Of a stretch of 64,000 nucleotides of DNA, positions 53,649 to 62,318 are shown piece by piece (the first letter of the stretch is position 1; each line of letters starts with the position of its first letter). Made by a program: the position numbers and the translations under genes. A model generated the notes under the pieces. That model searched no databases, was not told the origin of the DNA, and saw only the letters and a list, made by a program, of their open reading frames with translations. Source of the DNA: an uncultured Campylobacter sp. (GTDB lineage Bacteria > Campylobacterota > Campylobacteria > Campylobacterales > Campylobacteraceae); contig NZ_CALGPY010000006.1 of the NCBI RefSeq assembly GCF_937959485.1, forward strand, positions 196,898 through 260,897, written 5' to 3'.

Positions 53649-53840
53649 CAGGTTGGAATTCCAGTGCGTCATAAATCACGTCAAATTAAAATTCCTGTTC
53701 ATCGCGGATCGCACTACGCGACTTAAAATTTGGATACGTGGTGGATCGCTCTGCGCAAGTTAAAATTTTGATGCGCTATAAATCGCAGCGCAAGCTCAAA
53801 ATTTCGTCGTTTCGTAAATCGCGCCGCATAGATTAAAATT
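53649..53840. repeat. Degenerate tandem repeat of about 37 bp
   Basis: Five TTAAAATT/TCAAAATT cores begin at 53686, 53723, 53760, 53796 and 53833, spaced 37, 37, 36 and 37 bases, each preceded by a GC-rich piece of the type AAATCGCNNCGCANN. The repeats are about 50-65% alike by eye. Confidence 0.7.
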
Positions 53841-54502
53841 TCGGCGCGCTAAAAAATTTAACTCGGCTTGATGATTTAGAAGCGGCTTCTCGCGGCGCGC
53901 GAGCAATAGCGCCCAGCCGTCGTCCGGCGTGCGAAAGTTAAAATTTTACGGGGCAAATGCTGCCTTCCACCGCCTAGCACGTAAATTTAAGATTTAACGC
54001 ACAACGCCGCCGTACGACTTGGAGCAGCATAGCGCGAGAAAGACGCCGTCGCTTCTTTAAATTTAATAGCGTAAGTCAAGATTGCTGTATGTGAGGAATT
54101 CCTCGCGCCGCACGAACTGTTACCGCAAATTTGAAATTTTAAATTTAGACTAGGGCGCGGATAAAGTGCGCGCGCGAGGTTAAATTTAGCACGCCGTGTA
54201 AACCGCCGCCGAGTGAAATTTAGACTAGGCGCACGGCGTAAATTTTAAAATGATTAAATTTTAAGGCGCCGCGCAGCCCGTAAGTCTTTTCTGTGATAGC
54301 CAAGCCCGCAGGCTTTAAATTTGAAATTTCAAAATCCGTAAAGCAAGATTTTACGCCGTATCGTTTCGCAGGAGGAATTTTATACGGCAAAATTCTAAGC
54401 CGCGTAGAGCGAACTTACTCCGCGCCTTCGGTGTAGAGTAAGTTAAAATGAGCTTACGCATAGGGCATAAGAGGAATTTTAATATTGAATTAATATTAAA
54501 AT
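53841..54502. other. Gene-free spacer
   Basis: AAATTT-rich DNA after the murI 37-bp repeats. GTAAGTTAAAATGAG-like words near its end belong to the region before the EexN-like gene. No gene seen. Confidence 0.55.
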
Positions 54503-54898
54503 TTATTTTGTTCCAGAGAACATCTTTTTACGTTCATTCCATCTATATTCTTCTAACCCCTTACTTGCATTTTCACAATTCTTGTGCATTTTGCTTCCTT
54601 CTTCTATCTTATCCCAATCACAATTCTTTTCTACTTCTTTAGCTTCCTCTATATGCTTTTCATAGTATTCTACCGTCATAACTTTTATATCATTGACCGA
54701 TTCTTTTGCGTTCACGCAATTCTTATATGAGTTGCTTCCGTCCTTTAAAGTATTGAAATCACACTTTGCGTAAACCTCTTTAGCCTCATTTAGATGAATA
54801 TCGTAATACTCCTTGGTCTTTACCTCGGTATCATCGCCGCAACCAACTAAAAAAGCAGCTAACACCCCCCCCCAGAGGAACATCTTAGGATTTTTCAT
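54503..54898 (-). CDS. EexN-like lipoprotein with G9 tract in signal peptide
   Basis: A 131-residue lipoprotein with lipobox LVGCG (Cys20). The mature part has two tandem repeats of about 42 residues: EYYDIHLNEAKEVYAKC...NSYKNCVNAKES and EYYEKHIEEAKEVEKNC...KMHKNCENASKG. This YY...EA...C...NC.NA pattern resembles EexN-type entry-exclusion lipoproteins. Codons 9-12 contain nine G bases on the coding strand, and the frame is on in this copy. Slippage would shift it, so expression is probably phase-variable. Ribosome site AAGGAGAATG. Confidence 0.78.
   Translation of the reverse strand: MKNPKMFLWGGVLAAFLVGCGDDTEVKTKEYYDIHLNEAKEVYAKCDFNTLKDGSNSYKNCVNAKESVNDIKVMTVEYYEKHIEEAKEVEKNCDWDKIEEGSKMHKNCENASKGLEEYRWNERKKMFSGTK
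54865..54873 (-). repeat. Homopolymer tract G9 inside a coding region
   Basis: Nine C bases on the plus strand (coding-strand G9) encode Trp-Gly-Gly-Val of the lipoprotein signal peptide. This is a contingency-locus arrangement. Confidence 0.9.
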
Positions 54899-55134
54899 TT
54901 CATTCTCCTTGTTTGAAATTTATCGGTATTTTACTATCCGTTTACTTTAAAAATTTTAAATTGCAGGCGCACGAGCCGTTTTGACGCGGCTAGTTAAAAT
55001 TTCGCTTTAAAATTTGCTCGCGCGACGAAATTTTGCGGAGTGAAATTTCGCAAGGCAGATTAGAATTCCGCCAGGCAGAATTCCGCATTACTGCGGAATT
55101 TAAAATTTAAAAGCAAGTTTAAAATTTGCGGGAG

Positions 55135-56829
55135 CTACTCCTCTACCTTTTTGCCTGCAAATCGCACGAGAGCCCACGTAACGGCAAATCCTATCGGTAG
55201 CGCGATCCAGACGCTAAGCCCTAGCGCTACGGGCAGGTAGCCCGCTAGCACGGCGACCGCGCCGACGGATAGAGCGTAAGGCATCTGCGTCTTTACGTGC
55301 TCGATATGATCGCAGCCCGCGCCCATCGACGAAAGGATCGTGGTGTCCGAAATCGGCGAGCAGTGATCGCCGAAAATCGCGCCGGTTAGCACGCCCGAGA
55401 TATTTACGATCATATAGGCGTGAAGCGCATCGCCCGAAAGCCCGTGGGCAAGCCCCACGGCGCTTGCCAAAGGTATGGCAAGCGGCATTAAAATTCCCAT
55501 CGTGCCATAGCTAGTACCCGTCGAAAAGCTAATTAACGAGCCCAGCACGAAAATCGCTACCGGCAGCAAGAATTTCGGCGTATTTTGGCTCAACATATCG
55601 ACCAGATAGCGCGACGTGCCGAGCTCTTTGATGACTGAGCTGAGCGACCATGCAAGCAGCAAGATCACGATCGTGACGATCATCGTCTTCCACCCCTTGA
55701 TCCACGTAGAGATCGCCTCTCTGACGTCAAAAATTTTGCGGTAAACGCTCATAAATATAGACACGACCGTAGCAAGAAGCGCCGCTTGAAAAAGCGCGAC
55801 CGACGAGTTCGCGTTGCCGAACGTCGCCTGAAGCGTCGCAAAGCTTAGCGGAGCGGCTTTTGCGGCTGCGAGAGCATCGCCCTCAAGCTTGCTTAGCCCG
55901 CTAAAATAAAAGCTCGCAAACGCACCGCAGATTAGCACTATAAGCGGGATGACGGCATTTGAAGCTTGCGGCTTGATCCCCTCTTTGGGCTCTAGCGTTT
56001 TATCTTCTAGCTCGGCGATGTTAGAATTTTTAGAATGAATTTCGCCGCTCGCCGCTCGCCTTTCGGCCGAGAGCATTGGTCCGAAATCCCTGCGCATGAA
56101 CGCCACGTAAACTACGAAAGCAAGCATAAAAAGATTGTAGAAGCGATACGGCATGGTCTGCACGAAGATCGAAAAGGCGTTTACGTTTTGCACGCCGATC
56201 TGATCATATCCCGCTCTTATCAAAGAGACCTCAAGACCTACCCAGGTAGAAATTAGCGCGATACCGGCAATCGGCGCGGCGGTAGCGTCGATGATGAAGG
56301 CGAGCTTTTCGCGGCTGACTCTAAATTTATCGGTGATCGGCCGCATGACGGGGCCTACGATCAGAGCATTTGCGTAGTCGTCGAAAAATACGAAAAGACC
56401 CATAATCCACGTCGAAATTTGCGCCGAGATACCAGTTTTAGCGCGCTTGCTAATCCAAAGCGCCACGGCTTTCGTGCCGCCCGTCCTGCTAATCAGCGCG
56501 ACCACGCCGCCGATACAAAGCACCTGCAAAAGTACGCCCGCGTTGCCTTTGCTGGCCATCGAGCCCACCACGCGCGCGACCAGATCGGTAAAGCTGCCCA
56601 CAAGCGCGGAGATCGGATTGTTGCCGACGACTGCAAGCATATAGGTGCCGCTAAAAGCGCCGATGAAAAGCGACAGGATCACCTCTTTGGTGATAAAGGC
56701 AAGCGCGATTGCCACGACGGGCGGCACTAGCGTCCAGATGCCGAAAAGCTCGGCATTATGCTGTCTGGTCGCGTCATCTACCGCAAATGCGGCAACCGAT
56801 AAAAACATTAGTAATATAATTTTTTTCAT
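55135..56829 (-). CDS. NhaC-family Na+/H+ antiporter
   Basis: A 564-residue inner-membrane carrier. It begins with a hydrophobic segment that may be a cleaved signal (residues 1-16) and holds about 12 further helices. Family-like features: ITKEVILSLFIGAFSGTYM, GLFVFFDDYANALIVGPVM with charged residues in a helix, GTSYGTMGILMPLAIPLA and GDHCSPISDTTILSSMGA. It should exchange Na+ for H+ (or related amino-acid/ion antiport). ATG is supported by GGCGAGAAA. Confidence 0.88.
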   Translation of the reverse strand: MKKIILLMFLSVAAFAVDDATRQHNAELFGIWTLVPPVVAIALAFITKEVILSLFIGAFSGTYMLAVVGNNPISALVGSFTDLVARVVGSMASKGNAGVLLQVLCIGGVVALISRTGGTKAVALWISKRAKTGISAQISTWIMGLFVFFDDYANALIVGPVMRPITDKFRVSREKLAFIIDATAAPIAGIALISTWVGLEVSLIRAGYDQIGVQNVNAFSIFVQTMPYRFYNLFMLAFVVYVAFMRRDFGPMLSAERRAASGEIHSKNSNIAELEDKTLEPKEGIKPQASNAVIPLIVLICGAFASFYFSGLSKLEGDALAAAKAAPLSFATLQATFGNANSSVALFQAALLATVVSIFMSVYRKIFDVREAISTWIKGWKTMIVTIVILLLAWSLSSVIKELGTSRYLVDMLSQNTPKFLLPVAIFVLGSLISFSTGTSYGTMGILMPLAIPLASAVGLAHGLSGDALHAYMIVNISGVLTGAIFGDHCSPISDTTILSSMGAGCDHIEHVKTQMPYALSVGAVAVLAGYLPVALGLSVWIALPIGFAVTWALVRFAGKKVEE

Positions 56830-56845
56830 TTTCTCGCCTTAGAAT

Positions 56846-57592
56846 TTAATGCTTCTCGATAAAAAGCCCCGCCCAGCTCTGCTGCGTCGCCATCGCCTCA
56901 ATCACGTTGATATTTACGCGACGGGGCATCGCTAGGCAGCTTAGCACGATCTGCGCAATATCCTCGGGCAGGATCGCATCGACCCCCTCATACACGGCCG
57001 CAGCGCGCGCTAGATCACCCTTAAAGCGCACCTCGCTAAACTCGCTCTTGCAGATGCCGGGCGCAATCTCCGTCACGCGGATGCCCGTGCCGCGCAGGTC
57101 GTTGCGGATATTGCGACTAAACTGCTTGATAAACGCCTTGCTCGCGCCGTAAACGTGGCTGCCCGGATAGGGCCACGCGCCCGCAGTCGAGCCGAGATTG
57201 AAGATATAGCCGCTTTTGCGCGCGATCATCAGCGGCAGCACCGCCTTGGTCGAATACAACACGCCTTTGATATTCGTATCGACCATCGTCTCCAAATCCT
57301 CTACGGGTGTTTGCGCGATCCCCTCAAGTCCTAGCGCAAGACCTGCGTTATTTACGAGCACCTCGACGTCTTTGAAATTTTCAGGCAGCGCACTCACGGC
57401 GTCAAACACCGCAGCTTTATCGCGAATGTCCGCGGCGATAATGTGCGTATTGCCTAGCTCGCCGGCTAGCTTCTGTAGCCGCTCCTTGCGCCGCCCGAGT
57501 GCTATGATCTTATAGCCCTGCGCACTAAGCGCCCTAGCGATCGCCTCTCCAAAGCCGCTCGTAGCGCCCGTGATGAATGCCGTATTTTTCAT
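56846..57592 (-). CDS. YdfG-like short-chain dehydrogenase (NADP 3-hydroxy acid type)
   Basis: A 248-residue SDR enzyme. Cofactor loop TGATSGFGEAIARAL is at residues 8-22, NNAGLALG in the middle, and the catalytic Ser/Tyr/Lys in GSTAGAWPYPGSHVYGASKAF. It resembles E. coli YdfG over its whole length (EMxPxxxxSxxGL near the end), which acts on 3-hydroxy acids such as serine or malonic semialdehyde. A longer frame starting at 57814 is rejected because AAAGGGGATC lies before ATG 57592. It ends 16 bp before the antiporter start. Confidence 0.9.
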   Translation of the reverse strand: MKNTAFITGATSGFGEAIARALSAQGYKIIALGRRKERLQKLAGELGNTHIIAADIRDKAAVFDAVSALPENFKDVEVLVNNAGLALGLEGIAQTPVEDLETMVDTNIKGVLYSTKAVLPLMIARKSGYIFNLGSTAGAWPYPGSHVYGASKAFIKQFSRNIRNDLRGTGIRVTEIAPGICKSEFSEVRFKGDLARAAAVYEGVDAILPEDIAQIVLSCLAMPRRVNINVIEAMATQQSWAGLFIEKH

Positions 57593-57805
57593 ATGATCCC
57601 CTTTGCGTAAAATTTTAAATTTAGCGCAATGATAACGCAAAACGGATTTAGAATTTATGAATTTTATCTTGCGGCGCGGGCGCGGATGAAATAATACGAA
57701 GACATTGAGCGTGCTTCTAGCGCGCACGAGCTCGTAATCAGCAGCGGATTTGGCGAGCGCACGGCTAAATTTAAAATTTTGCGCCGTTTGTTTTTCGCGA
57801 TTTGC

Positions 57806-57811
57806 TATAAT
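57806..57811 (+). promoter_or_regulatory. -10 box of the membrane protein gene
   Basis: TATAAT in TTGCTATAATCAC, 24 bases before the ATG at 57835. Confidence 0.65.
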
Positions 57812-57834
57812 CACTTAAATTTAGGGGAAGGCAA

Positions 57835-58530
57835 ATGAGCAAATTTATACGATTTATCCTTGCTAGTATCTGTGTTTGCACCACTTATGCGGGTCTTAAA
57901 TATGCTTTTATGCTCTTTATCACGTGGCTCATGTTTAGTGGGGTATATTTTGACGGGCCGGGTGCACTGCTCGGCATACCGCTCACGTTTCTAAGCTCAT
58001 CGGTTATATTTGATTATTATTGTATTGCGCTGGACTCTCATCTGCTCTTTTTATCGCTGCTTAAAGGGCGTGGCGCGAAAACGCGGTGGATTTTACCTTT
58101 ATTTTTTCTCATAACGCTCGCGTTTTGTAGTTTTTGCGTCTTAATCGGGCACGAAGATTATCGGCGCATAAACGCGCTTTTTGCACTCTTGCTTATCTCT
58201 CCTTTTACGCTCATCGCATATGCCATCGTTACGACCGTAATCCTTGCCAAAAATAAAATTTCGGATTATTATCCGGTCTTAATCGCGATAATTTTTGTGC
58301 CCATTCATGCCGCCAGCATAGGGATATGGGGATTAGAACGGATATATTTTGGAGTGTTTCTAAACGCGACGATACTGGGGAATTTTTATTTCACGGCGAA
58401 AATCGGGCGCGTAAATTTGATCGCACATAGACCCGTACCCGACAAAACGCAAAATTCTAAAGACCGCGTTATCAAAACAATACAAAGCAGCGCGACATTT
58501 TTAAACGACGATATTTTAAAGAAGCGCTAA
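57835..58530 (+). CDS. Multi-pass membrane protein, function unknown
   Basis: A 231-residue protein with about six hydrophobic helices and few charged residues between them. Loops hold ALDSHLLFLSLLKGRGAKTR and RVNLIAHRPVPDKTQNS. No family motif recognised. Its TATAAT box, AGGGGAAGG ribosome site and an ATG with clear hydrophobic start support a real gene. It is monocistronic. Confidence 0.72.
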   Translation: MSKFIRFILASICVCTTYAGLKYAFMLFITWLMFSGVYFDGPGALLGIPLTFLSSSVIFDYYCIALDSHLLFLSLLKGRGAKTRWILPLFFLITLAFCSFCVLIGHEDYRRINALFALLLISPFTLIAYAIVTTVILAKNKISDYYPVLIAIIFVPIHAASIGIWGLERIYFGVFLNATILGNFYFTAKIGRVNLIAHRPVPDKTQNSKDRVIKTIQSSATFLNDDILKKR

Positions 58531-58665
58531 ATTTTATCCTTTTTAGGAATTCTAAATGGCACTTTCGTCGCGCGCTACAAGCTTATATGCTTCTCGATAG
58601 ATCTGTGCTTTACCGACAAAACCTTCAAAAACTGCGCCGTTTTGCCTCTTGATACATTGACGTCG
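58531..58665. other. Spacer 3' of the membrane protein gene
   Basis: No gene; leads into the decayed gene on the minus strand. Together with 58983-59118 it forms the gene-free rest of this interval. Confidence 0.5.
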
Positions 58666-58982
58666 CTATTTGATCAAATTTATATCCAGCGTGATCTTAT
58701 CGTTTTTGATCACGCGATTCCCTTGTTTAGCACATTTTGCGCGATTTGTTTAGCTTCTGCCAGCGAGTGTATCGCGAAGATGCCACATTGAAATTTATTC
58801 AGCTCAGCGATGCCCTCTTGAGGATACGCCTAAAATATTTTATGCTTACGCTCCGCGCCGTCGCGACGGTAAGGTTTAGTTTCAATAGCGACTAGCTCCA
58901 ATAAAATTCCATCTGTTGCCCATAAAACCTTTTGCGTTTTTCGATTTAAAATTTGAGTCGCGAGAATTTCGTTTACGGATAC
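58666..58982 (-). pseudogene. Decayed gene of unknown family
   Basis: On the minus strand the frame reads VSVNEILATQILNRKTQKVL then WATDGILLELVAIETKPYRR, then KHKIF followed by TAG (58832-58830), resumes as AYPQEGIAELNKFQCGIFAI and HSLAEAKQIAQNVLNKG, and after one frameshift at about 58708 ends as VIKNDKITLDINLIK. The protein-like composition across two lesions and the missing start indicate a pseudogene. The family is not recognised. Confidence 0.5.
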
Positions 58983-59118
58983 TCAGAATAAATATTGTGG
59001 CTATTTTATATGTGTAGAGCGAGATAAAATTTACGGCCCTCAGGCGCAGCAAAATCAGCACGCGTCGTTATACGAGCGATAAAATAAAGCGCGCTAGAAT
59101 CGGCTCCCACTTGAAATT

Positions 59119-59661
59119 TTATTTAAAAAGTAAATCAGATTTTAGCTTGGAATAAACCTGCTCGCCTTTTAACTCACGGACGATTTGTAGTGCGAATTCC
59201 ATCGCAGTAGCAGGGCCTTTCGAAGTCATTATATTTTGATCTTTTACGACATTCGCCGCATTTGTATAGCCTGGGTGAGCGATCTGACTTTCAAAACCCG
59301 GATAACAAGTATAAGAGCTTTTTAGCACACCCGCGGTAGCTAGCGCCCATGGAGCGGCACATATTGCGCCGATTTTTGCGTTATTTGCATCAAAGTCGCG
59401 TAGGATCTTACCGAGCTTCTCGCTTTTGGCTAAATTCTCCGCGCCAGGTAAGCCTCCCGGTAAAACGATCATGGAAAATTCAGACGCCTTAATATCATCC
59501 AAAATTTCATCCGCCACAAGCTCGATGCCGTGCGTACCGCGAACGCATTTTTTCTCTAACCCCACGGCTAGAGCATCAATATCCGCGCGTCTTAAAATAT
59601 CGATGATGCTTATCGCCTCAAGCTCCTCGAATCCGTTAGCTAAAACTACAGCAACTTTCAT
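59119..59661 (-). CDS. DJ-1/PfpI-family protein
   Basis: A 180-residue alpha/beta protein of the DJ-1/ThiJ subfamily. The acidic residue is in VLANGFEELEAIS (Glu), PGGLPGAENLA follows, and the reactive cysteine of the nucleophile elbow is in IGAICAAPWALA. These proteins act as glyoxalase- or deglycase-like stress proteins or chaperones; the exact activity is unresolved. It follows the cytochrome c gene by 10 bp and is probably co-transcribed. Confidence 0.9.
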   Translation of the reverse strand: MKVAVVLANGFEELEAISIIDILRRADIDALAVGLEKKCVRGTHGIELVADEILDDIKASEFSMIVLPGGLPGAENLAKSEKLGKILRDFDANNAKIGAICAAPWALATAGVLKSSYTCYPGFESQIAHPGYTNAANVVKDQNIMTSKGPATAMEFALQIVRELKGEQVYSKLKSDLLFK

Positions 59662-59671
59662 CGCATACCCC

Positions 59672-60247
59672 TTATTTTAGATACGAGCCCTGCTCGCTAG
59701 GGGCAGTCGAAATTTCAGTATTCGTGCTCCTACTAGACGAGCTATCGTATAAGAACGAATCGTCGCCTTTTAGATAAGCAATGATGTAGCCTAGCTCCGT
59801 AGCGCCCGTCTTAGCGGCGATCGGCTGCATGATATTTTTCATCTTGCCACCATAACTTAGATCTGTAGTGTATTGCGACATAGCTATCGAGATCTCTTTA
59901 GCGTCCATATCTTTGAGTTTACGTGATACTCCATAAGCTTTTTTTTGGCCATTCTCGCCGTGGCATGAAGCGCACTTCTCAGCAAAGATAGCCCCACCTC
60001 TTTCTTTTAAAAAATTTATATTTCGATTTACCTTGCCGTTATGGATTTTACTGCCTGCGACCGGAGTGTTTTTGTAGATATTTACGGTTACGTTTTCATC
60101 TTTAGAATGCTTTTCGATCAGGGATTTTAGCTCTTTGGCAAACTCACCTTTGGCTTCAAATACATACGTGTCATCGCTTGCTTTATCCGCGGCATTTAAA
60201 TTAAAGGCAAAAAAACATGCTAAAAAAGAAATTTTAAAAATTTTCAT
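59672..60247 (-). CDS. Periplasmic c-type cytochrome
   Basis: A 191-residue exported protein with signal peptide (cleavage near LNAAD, residue 20). It has one haem-binding motif in FAEKCASCHGENGQ and a distal Met candidate in KMKNIMQPIAAKT. The N-terminal 90 residues are an extra domain before the cytochrome fold, and a Ser-rich tail follows. It probably shuttles electrons in the periplasm. DJ-1 gene follows in the same direction; the porin gene lies upstream with a strong terminator between. Confidence 0.9.
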   Translation of the reverse strand: MKIFKISFLACFFAFNLNAADKASDDTYVFEAKGEFAKELKSLIEKHSKDENVTVNIYKNTPVAGSKIHNGKVNRNINFLKERGGAIFAEKCASCHGENGQKKAYGVSRKLKDMDAKEISIAMSQYTTDLSYGGKMKNIMQPIAAKTGATELGYIIAYLKGDDSFLYDSSSSRSTNTEISTAPSEQGSYLK

Positions 60248-60274
60248 AGAAAACCTTGATTTAGAATTTAAAAA

Positions 60275-60296
60275 GGGCGAAGCAAAAGCTTCGCCC
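60275..60296 (-). terminator. Porin terminator
   Basis: GGGCGAAGC (60275-60283) pairs with GCTTCGCCC (60288-60296), loop AAAA. On the minus strand the stem is followed by TTTTT, a strong intrinsic terminator 26 bp after the porin stop. Confidence 0.9.
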
Positions 60297-60322
60297 TAAT
60301 TTTACCCGTATAAGGTAAATAA

Positions 60323-61528
60323 TTAGAAGCTGTATTTAGCCTCAAATCTGATGCGATCTTTTTTCTCATCAAGACCGCCAGCAGCATCGTCAATCTTATA
60401 GTGAGAATACCAAGTTTTGAAGCTTAGCTTTTCATTATATTTATAAGAAATTCTACCTACTACTTCGTATGCATCGTCACCATGCGCTTTACCGTCTAGG
60501 TAATCAGCACCAATTCTGATACCAGTATCAGGGATAGTATATCCTGCTACTACATACCAGTAGTGATTTTCGCCTCTAAAGCTTCTATAGTCTAACAACT
60601 CTTCACCTGGGCTAATGAAGGATCCTTGATCTTCAAAGGATACAAAAGAAAGGCTGTCTTTATGATCAGGTTCAAATTTCAAATAACCCGCAGCTAAATC
60701 AACACCAAAGAAACCAGCATTAGCTTCTGCAGCCCAGAAATCTGCATCATCGGCACCCACTACATTTTTATAGTCGCCATCGAAATCAGAAAATGCATAC
60801 TGACCTTTTACGCCGAGATTAAAATCATCAGAGATATCAAAGCTTAGAGCCAGTTCTGCAGCAAAAAGATCTGCTACATCTTCTAAAGAGTTATACCATA
60901 ATTGGAAAGATACGGGATCATATGAGCCCATAAATCCTATGCCATATAGGTTATGATCGGTAGTTAGCTTATTATTTACGTTAGCCCAATCAAGGCTTGA
61001 AATATCGCCATCGTTCTCTAGAGAATCCATCCAAAAGCCACTAATTGTTAAGCCCTCGATATCAGTACTAGTAATCTTAACGCCATCTCCATACATATCA
61101 TCGGTAAAGAATGAGCCTATACCCTGGCGACCAACTGCAATCGTAGTACCGCCGATAGTGTATCCCAAGTAAGCCTTAGCAATATCGAAATCAGAATCTG
61201 GGTCTTCTCTTCTTGCGCCGTGATTACCATGATATTGACTATTTGAAGAAGAAGCGGATTCGCCATGATCTTCATCCATAAATCTAATGCCTACTACACC
61301 AAAGAAGTTATCGTCGATTTTAGCTTTAAAATCTACTTCCGATTTAAACTGCCAAACACCTCTATTGCTATCTGCTTTATTTTTAAGGTGATCGTGAGTA
61401 TATCGCATACGAGCGTATCCGTTTAGATCCACATCCTTGATAGCTTCCTCTAACGGAACAGCACTTGCACTCATAGCAAGAGCACCTGCAGCGACTGCTG
61501 CCGCTAAACTAAGTTTAACTAGTTTCAT
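60323..61528 (-). CDS. porA: Major outer-membrane porin (MOMP)
   Basis: A 401-residue trimeric-type porin of the Campylobacter MOMP family. Signal peptide MKLVKLSLAAAVAAGALA then MSASA-VPLE; mature strands start with DVDLNGYARMRYTHD, and the protein ends with IRFEAKYSF. Loops are acidic (EDHGESASSSN, AGGLDEKKD). The ATG at 61528 is preferred to one 42 bases upstream because AAAGGAGTTC precedes it. Gene has TATAAT (61584-61579) and TACTAT (61564-61559) boxes upstream. Adhesion and nutrient uptake roles are known for the family. Confidence 0.95.
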   Translation of the reverse strand: MKLVKLSLAAAVAAGALAMSASAVPLEEAIKDVDLNGYARMRYTHDHLKNKADSNRGVWQFKSEVDFKAKIDDNFFGVVGIRFMDEDHGESASSSNSQYHGNHGARREDPDSDFDIAKAYLGYTIGGTTIAVGRQGIGSFFTDDMYGDGVKITSTDIEGLTISGFWMDSLENDGDISSLDWANVNNKLTTDHNLYGIGFMGSYDPVSFQLWYNSLEDVADLFAAELALSFDISDDFNLGVKGQYAFSDFDGDYKNVVGADDADFWAAEANAGFFGVDLAAGYLKFEPDHKDSLSFVSFEDQGSFISPGEELLDYRSFRGENHYWYVVAGYTIPDTGIRIGADYLDGKAHGDDAYEVVGRISYKYNEKLSFKTWYSHYKIDDAAGGLDEKKDRIRFEAKYSF

Positions 61529-61558
61529 TTTGAACTCCTTTAAAAGTTTGTAAGCGCA

Positions 61559-61584
61559 ATAGTAGCACAAAATGACAAATTATA
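61559..61584 (-). promoter_or_regulatory. porA promoter region
   Basis: On the minus strand TATAAT (61584-61579) and TACTAT (61564-61559) are possible -10 boxes about 50 and 30 bases before the ATG. Confidence 0.55.
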
Positions 61585-61659
61585 TGCTTAAAATATGCTG
61601 AAAAATACTAAAATTTTACCAAATTGTTACCGAGTATTTACCGAAAATCCAAATTTAAC

Positions 61660-61722
61660 GGGCATAAAAAAGCGAGACCCACACAGGCCTCGCCGATTAT
61701 TGAAAGGAGTTCTAATTTCGAT
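61660..61722 (-). ncRNA. Candidate small RNA with anti-porA sequence
   Basis: On the minus strand a TATAAT box (61734-61729) is followed about 62 bases later by an intrinsic terminator: GCGAGGCC pairs with GGTCTCGC (one G-U) around TGTGTG, then six T. The predicted RNA starts near 61722. Its unpaired 5' part contains GAACUCCUUU (61712-61703), perfectly complementary to the ribosome site AAAGGAGUUC of porA, which lies about 160 bases away on the same strand. The complement includes the general anti-Shine-Dalgarno word, so specificity is uncertain. Confidence 0.55.
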
Positions 61723-61740
61723 GCGGGGATTATATCAAGC

Positions 61741-62318
61741 TGCGGTAAACAGACGGCAACACCTCTTTCATGCGGGATAAATTTAATAAAATTTTACGAT
61801 GCGAAATTTTATGGATAAAATTTCAAGATACGAAATTTGCAAAGCGCGGGTTTTAAAAATCTACGCGATATCTTATCTACTAAGAATACGGTACCGAGAA
61901 CGAGTAGTACGTGAAGAACTGCGAGAAAGAAAATTTATAAGAATTTCGCAATCAAAATTCTAGCGCCAGCTATATTTCCATAATATAGAATTTTGTGGAC
62001 AAAATGGCACTATGCAGTAAGAAATCTTAAGCACGAAGCAAGCGAATAGGAAATGCTAACCGAGCCATATAAGTAAGATGTGCAGCGCAGAATTTTGTGA
62101 AATATAAAATTCCACAACTTATAAAATATAAAATTTATGCAGGCAATCGCATAAAGAATCAGCGGACTTTAAAGCGCAAGCAAATCGCGCCAGCCCGCCA
62201 TGATTAAGAACAGAAACTATTGCCTTCATAAGAGTAGAGAGCAAACACAAAAACGTTTCACAAAGTAAAAGCAGGCTCGCTTACCTTCAAGGGCGCAGCG
62301 ACTAAAAATCGCGTAGGA
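61741..62318. other. Gene-free spacer
   Basis: AAATTT/AATTTTG-rich; no gene or firm structure. Confidence 0.55.

Noticed and set aside
53686..53840. CRISPR array suspicion because of 37-bp spacing
   Set aside because: Repeats are degenerate, with no identical repeat and no unique spacers, and there are no cas genes.
56846..57814. 322-residue form of the YdfG-like dehydrogenase
   Set aside because: The extra N-terminus has no family match; the ribosome site points to ATG 57592.
61595..61818. Short plus-strand open frames beside the porin
   Set aside because: They overlap the candidate small RNA and terminator; no domain. A 19-codon frame at 61720 with AAAGGAG before it remains a weak alternative.
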